36,603 nt of DNA, taken from Nocardiopsis sp. ATB16-24. GTDB taxonomy: Bacteria > Actinomycetota > Actinomycetes > Streptosporangiales > Streptosporangiaceae. Under the pieces are notes generated by a model, which did no database searches, was not told the DNA's origin, and saw only the letters and a program-made list of their open reading frames with translations. Each line of letters opens with the position of its first letter. The stretch's first letter is position 1. The stretch covers positions 1 through 36,603 of the forward strand of contig NZ_JASCXJ010000028.1 in NCBI RefSeq assembly GCF_030271535.1, in the 5' to 3' direction. A program made the translations under genes and the position numbers. This document shows positions 1 to 6,098 of the stretch, piece by piece.

Positions 1-117
1 GCCGTCGCACGTGGCCGAGGCGGGCGCCGCCGCGCGCGGTCGACGCGGGCCCTGCGGTGTCCGACCGGTGCGGGGGCCGGCCCCTCGCGGGGCCTCCGGC
101 CGGTCGCGGACGGGGGC
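1..117. other. left-edge non-coding stretch
   Basis: No gene is supported here. The open frame running rightwards from about position 11 is arginine/proline-rich GC-driven readthrough that overlaps the real gene at 151-459 on the other strand. The stretch is very GC-rich with several short GGCC-type inverted repeats. Confidence 0.4.
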
Positions 118-149
118 GGTGCCCAAAGGCACCCCCCGCCCACGTGGGC
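118..149 (-). terminator. paired hairpins downstream of the 102-aa gene
   Basis: Two perfect inverted repeats lie directly after the stop codon of the leftward gene: GCCCACGTGGGC (138-149) and GGTGCC-CAAA-GGCACC (118-133). There is no T-run, so this is a GC-hairpin type of terminator at best. Confidence 0.35.
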
Positions 150-150
150 G

Positions 151-459
151 TCACTCCTTGGTGGCCCCCACGAGCCACGCGATCTTGTGGGCTGTGACGC
201 CGAGGCTCCCACTGCTGCCCAGATGGATCCCGAACGAGGCGATGAACGCGTGGTCGTGCTCCCGGCGTTCACACACCACGTCCTCCACCACGCAGGTGGA
301 GGACGGATTGCTGACGCGAAGGCAAGGTGACTCACCGTCGATCACGTCCGCCCGCACGTCGTAGTCGGCCAGCTCGGCTGCGAGCCTGCTGAGGTGCTCG
401 TGCTCCTCAGAGGGCACACGGGTCGGCTGCTCGTCCTTCGTCTGTTTTGACTTGGCCAT
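151..459 (-). CDS. small uncharacterised actinobacterial protein (102 aa)
   Basis: I do not recognise a named family with certainty. The protein is soluble, acidic in its first half and has no signal peptide or membrane segment. Residues around 25-55 (LAAELADYDVRADVI, then SPCLRVSNPSS) resemble the small proteins that accompany XRE/DUF397-type genes in actinomycetes: a predicted alpha helix, then a beta hairpin, then 'xVxNP'. That resemblance is from memory and weak. The ATG start is supported by AAGGAT about 8 nt upstream. It has its own 100-nt upstream region between it and the end of nagA, which runs in the same direction. Two cysteines (CVVEDVVC, about residues 55-62) are notable. No function is inferred. 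Confidence 0.7.
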   Translation of the reverse strand: MAKSKQTKDEQPTRVPSEEHEHLSRLAAELADYDVRADVIDGESPCLRVSNPSSTCVVEDVVCERREHDHAFIASFGIHLGSSGSLGVTAHKIAWLVGATKE

Positions 460-515
460 GGCGCAGATCCTTTCGTGTCGAGCGTGGTGGCTCTCCTCGA
501 TGCCCTGACGCCATT

Positions 516-550
516 GTCACTCAGTGTCACATTGCTGCTTGGTAACAAGG
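516..550. promoter_or_regulatory. direct repeat TGTCAC-TCAG-TGTCAC plus CTTGGTAACAAG
   Basis: In the 104-nt gap upstream of the 102-aa gene, TGTCAC occurs twice with a 4-nt spacer (517-530), followed by the near-palindrome CTTGGTAACAAG (539-550). These are operator-like, and they would sit in the promoter region of the leftward gene. The regulator is unknown. Confidence 0.3.
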
Positions 551-563
551 TTGCGACACGCCG

Positions 564-1703
564 TCACACGAGCCAGGCGCCTGCGTGCATCACCTCGCGG
601 ACGGTGAGTTCGTGGTCGAGCACGACGAGATCGGCACGGCCGCCGGGCTCGATCCTGCCGGCGCCGTCCAGGCCCAGAGCCGTCCCCGGAACGGACGAGG
701 CCGAACGCACCGCCTCGGGCACGCTCACCCCCAGCCCCCGGACGGCGTTGCGTACGGCCTGCGGCAGCACGATCGTGCTGGAGGCGATCGCCCCGCTCTC
801 GACCAGCCGGGCCTCTCCACCGCTCACCCGCACCCGCAGGTCGCCCAGTGTGTACTCGCCGTCTCCCAGCCCCGTCGCTGACATCGCGTCCGTCACCAGC
901 GACACCCGGTTCGCGCCCGCGGCGTCGAACACCAGGCCGGCGGCGCCGGGGTGGACGTGCACGTTGTCCAGGATCAGCTCGACCGTCACCCGCTCGTCGC
1001 CCAGGGCGGCCGCGATCGGTCCAGGATCCCGGTGTCCCAGGGGACGCATCGCGTTGTACAGGTGGGTGGCCACCGACGCGCCCGCGTCGAAGGCCGCCAG
1101 GGTCTGCTCGTAGGTGGCCTCGGTGTGGCCCACGGCGGCCACCACACCGGAGGAGACCGCCGCACCGATCAGCTCCAGGGCGCCCGGCAGCTCGGGAGCC
1201 ACGGTGATCATGCGCACGTGACCGCGACCGGCCTTGAGCCAGCGGTCGAACTCGGCGGTGTCCGGCTCACGCAGCAACTCCGGGTCGTGCGCTCCGCACC
1301 TGGACCGCGCGATGAAGGGACCCTCCAGGTAGATGCCCGCCAGTTCGCCCGTATCGCACAGCTCGGCCAGTGTCGACACCTGACGGACGGTGTCCTCGGG
1401 CGATGCCGCGACCAGCCCACCCACCAGTGTCGTCACCCCTCGGGCCCGGTTGAAGGCGATGATCCTCCGGATGCCCTCGGGATCGGCGTCGGTGAAGGAG
1501 TGCCCGGCCCCGCCGTGGAGATGGGTGTCCACCATCCCCGGTACGACCCAGGCGCCGTCCACGTCGTGGACCTCACCACCCCGAGCGGGTTCGCCCGAGC
1601 CGAGCGCGGCCACGCGACCGTCCTCGACTCGCAGCCATCCGTCGTGGACCCCCTCGGGGGTCACGACGCGTGCGTTGGCCAGAGTGACGGGGGTCTGGAC
1701 CAT
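564..1703 (-). CDS. nagA: N-acetylglucosamine-6-phosphate deacetylase
   Basis: Amidohydrolase-superfamily enzyme that removes acetate from GlcNAc-6-P to give glucosamine-6-P. It is the committing step of amino-sugar use and also consumes the effector of DasR. From the ATG at 1703 the protein is 379 aa, the usual NagA size. Visible motifs are the metal-binding DTHLHGG (residues 59-65), YLEGPF, the zinc ligands in GHTEATYEQ and ATHLYNAM, and the catalytic aspartate in LVTDAMSATG. The open frame continues upstream to about 1994, but that extension is low-complexity and atypical. The 1703 start begins the canonical N-terminal beta-strand (TLANARVVTPEG) and has AGGAAGAG upstream. It stands alone here, far from dasR. 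A dre-like sequence overlaps the start codon (see 1689-1704). Cytoplasmic. Confidence 0.95.
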   Translation of the reverse strand: MVQTPVTLANARVVTPEGVHDGWLRVEDGRVAALGSGEPARGGEVHDVDGAWVVPGMVDTHLHGGAGHSFTDADPEGIRRIIAFNRARGVTTLVGGLVAASPEDTVRQVSTLAELCDTGELAGIYLEGPFIARSRCGAHDPELLREPDTAEFDRWLKAGRGHVRMITVAPELPGALELIGAAVSSGVVAAVGHTEATYEQTLAAFDAGASVATHLYNAMRPLGHRDPGPIAAALGDERVTVELILDNVHVHPGAAGLVFDAAGANRVSLVTDAMSATGLGDGEYTLGDLRVRVSGGEARLVESGAIASSTIVLPQAVRNAVRGLGVSVPEAVRSASSVPGTALGLDGAGRIEPGGRADLVVLDHELTVREVMHAGAWLV

Positions 1704-1704
1704 G
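1689..1704. promoter_or_regulatory. candidate DasR-box (dre-like) over the nagA start
   Basis: The core GGTCTGGACC (1692-1701) differs by one base from the palindromic core GGTCTAGACC of the DasR responsive element. It covers the nagA ATG, so binding would act as a roadblock or occlude initiation. DasR control of nag genes is established in Streptomyces. This particular site is inference, and it is coding sequence, so chance similarity is possible. Confidence 0.35.
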
Positions 1705-2341
1705 GTGGGGCTCTCTTCCTGGCGTTCGACGAAGGACGGTGGCTCCTGCTGCCTCGGGAGGTCGTCGACGGACCGCCCCGGTGGTGTGTCGCACATTACA
1801 CAGGCGTCGGTGGCGTGTCCGGGAAGGGGGAGGAACTCCGGGGCGGAGGCCCGTTTCTGCTGTCCAGCCGGAGGATCCTGCTCGCGGGGACGATCGCCCG
1901 TGCACCGGAACGCCGTGTTCCCGGTGTGTTCTCGCGCACGGAGGAGAGCCGTGCGCATTGACGATCGAGGCGGTGAACCCCATGATGGAGGCATGTCCGC
2001 CGGTGAGCTGCTCGTCCAGCGCCTGCATGTCGATCTGAGACAGCAGGCGAGCGCGCTCTGTCGTAGCTAGCGCCTTCGCGGGGCCGCGCCCCGCGCCACG
2101 GGTATTCCCGTGCTCCGTGCCCTTCGCAGACACCGGACGCTCATTCACCCCGCCCTCGGGTTCCGGGCCCCATCGGCCCGTGGAGCAGCCCTTCCAGGCC
2201 CGGCACGTACGAGTTCCGGACGACGACGTCCGCTCCCGTGCCGGTGGGAGGAACGACCCCCTCTCCGGTGTCGTCCCGATCACCGCCCCCGACACCTCTC
2301 CGGTCACACCGGCTCGCTCCGACCGAACCCAGGAGTTCTCC
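1704..2341. other. 638-nt intergenic region between nagA and FMN reductase
   Basis: Holds the divergent promoter regions of nagA (leftward) and the FMN reductase (rightward). A perfect hairpin GCGGGGC-CGC-GCCCCGC lies at 2078-2094. On the minus strand about 1955-2070 has coding-like third-position bias (reads ...LLSQIDMQALDEQL...), but the frame has no convincing start or end and runs into nagA. I do not call it a gene. No clear -10/-35 pair was found. Confidence 0.4.
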
Positions 2342-2857
2342 ATGACCCGCTTCACCGTGCTCGTCGCCGCCTCCCGGAACCGTTCCTCCGTGAGGGCGGC
2401 CGCCCTGCGTGCCGCCTCCGAGGTGGCCGCCCGCGCCGGCGTCGATTCCCGGCCGGTCGTCGTCGACATCGCCGATCTGGGCGCCGAACTGCTCACGGAC
2501 TCCTCCCCCGCCGTCGAGGACGCCCTGGAGAGGGTGCGCCGCAGCAATGTCCTGCTCGTGGCCTCCCCCCAGGTGCACGGCACCTACACCGGCCTGCTCA
2601 AGGTCTTCCTGGACCGCCTGCCCGAACTGGGACTGGGCCACACCGTCGCGGTACCGCTGGCCGTGGTGGAGGACCTGCGCAACAGTCGCGGTATCGAGGA
2701 GGACCTGCGCGTCCTCCTGGCCGACCTGGGCGCCTGGGTGGCCGAGCCCGGCCTGATCCTGGCGGAGGAGGAGGTCGACCGGCCCGACAGCGTGGTGCGG
2801 GCCTGGGCCGACGTCACCGCTCCCGGCCTGCGTCAGGCCGTGTCGGTGGCGGTCTGA
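2342..2857 (+). CDS. NAD(P)H-dependent FMN reductase family protein
   Basis: Flavodoxin-fold FMN reductase of the SsuE/MsuE type, expected to reduce free FMN with NAD(P)H for a partner monooxygenase or detoxification reaction. The 171-aa length is typical. The N-terminal strand FTVLVAASRNRSSV carries the phosphate-binding loop. SPQVHGTYTGLLKVFLDRLP (about residues 79-98) corresponds to the conserved 'SP.Y.GS.TG.LK.FLD' motif that contacts the flavin and dimer partner. The ATG at 2342 has AGGAG about 7 nt upstream; longer upstream frames lack such a site. No partner monooxygenase is adjacent, so the physiological role is open. It ends at a strong bidirectional terminator. Confidence 0.88.
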   Translation: MTRFTVLVAASRNRSSVRAAALRAASEVAARAGVDSRPVVVDIADLGAELLTDSSPAVEDALERVRRSNVLLVASPQVHGTYTGLLKVFLDRLPELGLGHTVAVPLAVVEDLRNSRGIEEDLRVLLADLGAWVAEPGLILAEEEVDRPDSVVRAWADVTAPGLRQAVSVAV

Positions 2858-2872
2858 GCCCTCCCTGATCAG

Positions 2873-2903
2873 AGGCCCCACCCTCGCGCCATGGGTGGGG
2901 CCT
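2873..2903. terminator. bidirectional intrinsic terminator
   Basis: Perfect 11-bp stem AGGCCCCACCC / GGGTGGGGCCT with a 9-nt loop, followed by CGCCCCTTTT. It sits between the convergent FMN reductase and DMT transporter genes and would serve both. Confidence 0.8.
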
Positions 2904-2938
2904 CGCCCCTTTTCCCGGGGTGGAGAGAGGGGAAGAGG

Positions 2939-3865
2939 TCAGGAGTGGTCGGCGTCCTCGGGGACGGAGGAGGCGGCACGGGCGCGCCTGCGGCCGATGT
3001 CGGCCTCGACCTGGGCCACGTTGCCGCGCACCAGGACGATCACCACCAGCGTCAGGGCGAACCCACCGACGCGCAGGGCCAGCATGGCCGGGTCCTCGGG
3101 GAGTCGTTCCCCGAACAGGACCGTGCCCATCACCACCATGAAGACGTTGCCCGCGACGTTGGCCACGGGAGCGGTGACGGAGGCGCGGGAACGTTGCAGC
3201 GAGGTCTGGAAGAGGACGATGCCCACCGCCCAGCCGAGGGCGTACAGGTAGGGGTAGGGGGACAGCAGCGCGGGGGCGATCGCGTTCCACAGGCCGTGTT
3301 CGGCGAGCAGGCCGCCCAGCCCCTTGCCCTGGAGTCCCGCGCTGCCCTGGGCGAATCCGGCGGCGACGCCCATCGCGGCGGCCGACATGTACCTGCCCCG
3401 ACCACCGGCCAGTCCCACCACGGCCAGGCAGAGCACCACCGTGGCCAGACTGACCAGGATCAGGAGCGGGGTGCGGGCGCTGGTGCCGGTCTCCGCGCCG
3501 TCCGCGGTGGACAGACTGAGCAGGCCGAGTGCCACGGGCATGACGGCGAGCGCGACATATTCTCCTCGGGTGAGACGCTCCCCCAGGAGGAGGGTGAGGA
3601 CGAGGATGCCACAGGCGACTCCGGCCGCGAAAGCCGGTTGGACCACCGAGACGGGAGCCAGACCGAGGGCGACGATCAGGCCGACACTGCCCACGGCGGC
3701 GAAGAAGCAGCCGAACACCCAACGGGGGTTGGTGAGCAGCACTCGCGCCAGGTGCAGCGGCCGGTGGATCGAGATCGACTCCGATCCGTGCAGGGCGCGC
3801 TGTTCCACGGTCAGGCCGACGGTGTAGACCACGGCGGACAGCAGCGCGACCAGGAGTCCGATCAC
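2939..3865 (-). CDS. EamA/DMT-family membrane transporter
   Basis: Drug/metabolite-transporter superfamily protein with about nine or ten hydrophobic helices in two related halves. Examples are LLVALLSAVVYTVGLTV near the N-terminus and FALTLVVIVLVRGNVAQVEA near the C-terminus. Sequences such as SVVQPAFAAGVACGILVLT and the Gly-rich APVANVAGNVFMVVMGTVLFGE match the EamA repeats. The substrate is unknown. The frame is open far upstream. I choose the GTG at 3865, giving 308 aa that begin at the first helix, with AAGCAGG upstream. A GTG at 4063 would add a 66-aa Arg/Pro-rich tail with no evident ribosome site. The C-terminal tail is charged and cytoplasmic. It is transcribed divergently from the envelope-glycan cluster, which hints at, but does not prove, a related substrate. 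Confidence 0.85.
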   Translation of the reverse strand: MIGLLVALLSAVVYTVGLTVEQRALHGSESISIHRPLHLARVLLTNPRWVFGCFFAAVGSVGLIVALGLAPVSVVQPAFAAGVACGILVLTLLLGERLTRGEYVALAVMPVALGLLSLSTADGAETGTSARTPLLILVSLATVVLCLAVVGLAGGRGRYMSAAAMGVAAGFAQGSAGLQGKGLGGLLAEHGLWNAIAPALLSPYPYLYALGWAVGIVLFQTSLQRSRASVTAPVANVAGNVFMVVMGTVLFGERLPEDPAMLALRVGGFALTLVVIVLVRGNVAQVEADIGRRRARAASSVPEDADHS

Positions 3866-4095
3866 GGGCGGACCTGCTTTCTTGTCGGAGGTCGTGGCCG
3901 GTGCGGCGGGCGTGGTGTCGGAAGCGGCGACCGGGGTCCGTTCTCCACGGGTCGTCCTGGGCCGTCGGGGGCATGGGGCGACCGGAGGTCGTCGAAGCCG
4001 TCGAGGGCCGGCTACCGACCGAAGCGCGGTTTCCGAGGGACGGAGCCTGACATCGTCGTCCACGGCTCGGCCGGCGGAGGCGGGGCCGGGGAAGG

Positions 4096-4126
4096 TTGAC
4101 GGCTTCCATATAACCAGTTCTAGTCT
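4096..4126 (+). promoter_or_regulatory. promoter with embedded inverted-repeat operator (site A)
   Basis: TTGACG (4096-4101), a 19-nt spacer and TAGTCT (4121-4126) form a plausible housekeeping promoter for the SGNH gene. TATAACCAGTTCTA at 4109-4122 lies between and over the -10. It matches the TnnAACnnGTTnnA pattern known for the TetR-family lipid regulator KstR. Which protein binds here is not known. Confidence 0.45.
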
Positions 4127-4191
4127 GGTCTGACGAACCCCCTGTTTCCGGTCGACGGTCTCGACGGTCACCAGGGGTGGCGGAGCGGGGA

Positions 4192-4205
4192 TAGAACCTG
4201 TTCTG
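4192..4205. promoter_or_regulatory. inverted-repeat operator (site C)
   Basis: TAGAACCTGTTCTG is a near-perfect TAGAAC-N2-GTTCTA palindrome ending 3 nt before the ATG of the SGNH gene. It occupies the place where a ribosome site would normally be. Confidence 0.45.
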
Positions 4206-4208
4206 CGA

Positions 4209-6098
4209 ATGTCCACAGGACGCGACGACGAGGGATGGGGCACGGTGCAGGACCCGCGTGGGCCGGACGAGCAGGCCCCCAAGCCCCAGGTCGCGAAGGA
4301 CGAGGAGTCGGGCGTGGTGAAGGACTCCGGGAATGGGACCTCCCCACCGACGCCTTGGTCGCGTGTGGCCGAGCGCCTTCGGCCTCGCCGTCCCCGCTCC
4401 GATGCCCGACGTCTCTCCTGGCGTGCCCTCGCCCCATGGCGGTACCGCTCCACGCGCTTCGAACCCGGACCGCTCGGACTGCTCGGGGTCATGCTGGCGG
4501 CGATGGCCGTCACCTTGTTGCTCGTCCAGACCGGTTCGGGCGGGACCGGCGGCCCCGGTGCGGGCGACGACGGCGATCCCGTCGCCGTGCCGGGTCCTCC
4601 CGAGGGGGAGTTGCGCGTCATGGTCGTCGGCGACTCCCTGTCCCAGGGGAGCAGCGGTGACTACACCTGGCGCTATCACCTGTGGTCCCATCTGCGCCAG
4701 ACCGACGTGGACGTCGACTTCGTCGGCCCCTACGACGGCATGTACGGACTGACGGAGGAGGAGTTCGACAACCAGGACTACGCCGATCCCGACTTCGACA
4801 CCGACCACGCCGCGCGCTGGGGCGCCTCCGCCGGGGACCTGGCCGCCGACGCCGCACGGGTGGCGGCCGAGTACGAGCCGCACTACATGCTGCTTCTCGC
4901 CGGAATCGAGGACATCCTGGCCGGTGACGGGGCCGACCGGGCGTTGGAGGGCATCGGTGAGACCGTGTCCACGGTGCGTGTGGTACAGGGAGAGACCCGG
5001 TTCGTCATCGGGGAGTTGCCGCCGGTGGAGGGCACCGGGGACGACGGACCGGTCAACGATGAGATCGACCGGTTCAACATGGGGGTGGTCGACCTGGCCG
5101 AACAGCTGACCTCCGGGGACTCGCCGGTGGTGATCGCCCGGATCGCGGACGGATACGTGCCGGCCCACGACAACTGGGACGAGGCACATCCCAACACGCG
5201 TGGCGAGCTGAAGATCGCCGCGGCCTTCGCCGACGTGCTCGCCGACCCCCTCGGGGTCGGAGGGGCCTACCGGCGACCGCTCCCGGAGATGTCGGTGGGA
5301 CCGCTGAGGCCGGTCGAGCCCACCGCGGAGGAGTCCGACGACGGCCTGGTGCTCACCTGGGAGACCGTGCCCGGAGCCACCGACTACAGAGTGGTCCAGC
5401 GCCGGATCTCGCCCGCCCCCGACGAGCCCTTCGTGCTGCCCGTGGACGTGGACCTGGACGGTGACCGTGGTTCGGTCCTGGTGGAGGCGCTCTTCAGTGG
5501 GGCCGACTACGAGTTCGTGGTCCGTTCCTACAAGGGCCGCGACGAGGGAGCCGAGTCCGAACCCCTCCGGTGGGTGTGGGACGACGAGCCGCCTCCGGGC
5601 CCGTCCTGGGTACGTGTTCGCGACGGCGGGTCCGTCGTGGAGTGGGAACCGGTGGAGGAGGCCTCGCACTACGAGGTGTGGGTGCGTGTGCTGGACTGTT
5701 CGCCCTCCAACGACCGACGTCTGCCCGTGGACGCGTGGGAGGGTACGGGTCCCACGGACGATCCGGACGACGGGGGCGGGGAAGGGCCGCCCTCGGCGGG
5801 AGACGGTCCGCCGAGGCCCGAACCGGAGCCGCCGTCCACGCCCACGCCGCGGCCGCCCGGACCGGACGGGCCGGCGCCCACTCCCGATGTCCCCGAACCG
5901 GTTCCGGGGCCGGACTGTGAACGGCGTGACGGGCGCGGACCGGGGAGCGGGCAGGGCTGGCACACGCTCGGCTCGGTGGGAGAGGACACGCACTGGTCGG
6001 CGACGCTCTCCGGAGCCTACGAGGTGGTGGTCCGCTCCTACCGCGACTACGTGGAGGGCGGTCACTCCGACAGCGTCCTGCTCTCGGAGGGGCGATGA
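4209..6098 (+). CDS. membrane-anchored SGNH-hydrolase-like protein with FN3 modules
   Basis: 629 aa. Residues 1-86 are a charged, Pro-rich cytoplasmic tail. One hydrophobic helix (about 87-107) anchors the rest outside. An SGNH/GDSL-type domain follows: VVGDSLSQG with Ser143 as nucleophile, and DEAHPN with Asp324/His327 completing the triad. Block III, normally GxND, reads GIED (232-235), so the oxyanion-hole Asn is replaced and activity may differ. After about residue 345 come two fibronectin-III-like segments (LTWETVPGATDYRVVQ and VEWEPVEEASHYEVWV). The second is interrupted by a long Gly/Pro/Asp insertion (about 515-570) before resuming at HWSATLSGAYEVVVRS. The ATG at 4209 has no good ribosome site. 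It overlaps the next gene by ATGA, so the two are translationally coupled. Probable role: deacylation or binding of a surface glycan (inference from context). Confidence 0.8.
   Translation: MSTGRDDEGWGTVQDPRGPDEQAPKPQVAKDEESGVVKDSGNGTSPPTPWSRVAERLRPRRPRSDARRLSWRALAPWRYRSTRFEPGPLGLLGVMLAAMAVTLLLVQTGSGGTGGPGAGDDGDPVAVPGPPEGELRVMVVGDSLSQGSSGDYTWRYHLWSHLRQTDVDVDFVGPYDGMYGLTEEEFDNQDYADPDFDTDHAARWGASAGDLAADAARVAAEYEPHYMLLLAGIEDILAGDGADRALEGIGETVSTVRVVQGETRFVIGELPPVEGTGDDGPVNDEIDRFNMGVVDLAEQLTSGDSPVVIARIADGYVPAHDNWDEAHPNTRGELKIAAAFADVLADPLGVGGAYRRPLPEMSVGPLRPVEPTAEESDDGLVLTWETVPGATDYRVVQRRISPAPDEPFVLPVDVDLDGDRGSVLVEALFSGADYEFVVRSYKGRDEGAESEPLRWVWDDEPPPGPSWVRVRDGGSVVEWEPVEEASHYEVWVRVLDCSPSNDRRLPVDAWEGTGPTDDPDDGGGEGPPSAGDGPPRPEPEPPSTPTPRPPGPDGPAPTPDVPEPVPGPDCERRDGRGPGSGQGWHTLGSVGEDTHWSATLSGAYEVVVRSYRDYVEGGHSDSVLLSEGR

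Larger units (their letters stand above)
3866..4208. other. divergent regulatory region, transporter / glycan cluster
   Basis: 343-nt stretch with two operator-like inverted repeats and a plausible promoter, both listed separately. The left part (3866-4063) is GC-rich, and could be the N-terminus of the transporter only if the GTG at 4063 is used. Confidence 0.5.

Noticed and set aside
1704..1994. N-terminal extension of NagA by 97 residues
   Set aside because: Low-complexity, no homology-like features; the usual NagA N-terminus starts at 1703 with a ribosome site.
1573..2148. Lanthipeptide-like precursor upstream of nagA
   Set aside because: The leader-like LLSQID..ALDEQ does not match a known leader motif well, there is no stop before nagA, and no modification enzyme is nearby.
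2939..4063. Longer transporter starting at the GTG at 4063
   Set aside because: It would add 66 Arg/Pro-rich residues with no ribosome site; the GTG at 3865 begins at the first helix.
4109..4122. Naming site A a KstR box outright
   Set aside because: The pattern fits, but no kstR gene or cholesterol genes are in the window; only the sequence resemblance can be claimed.
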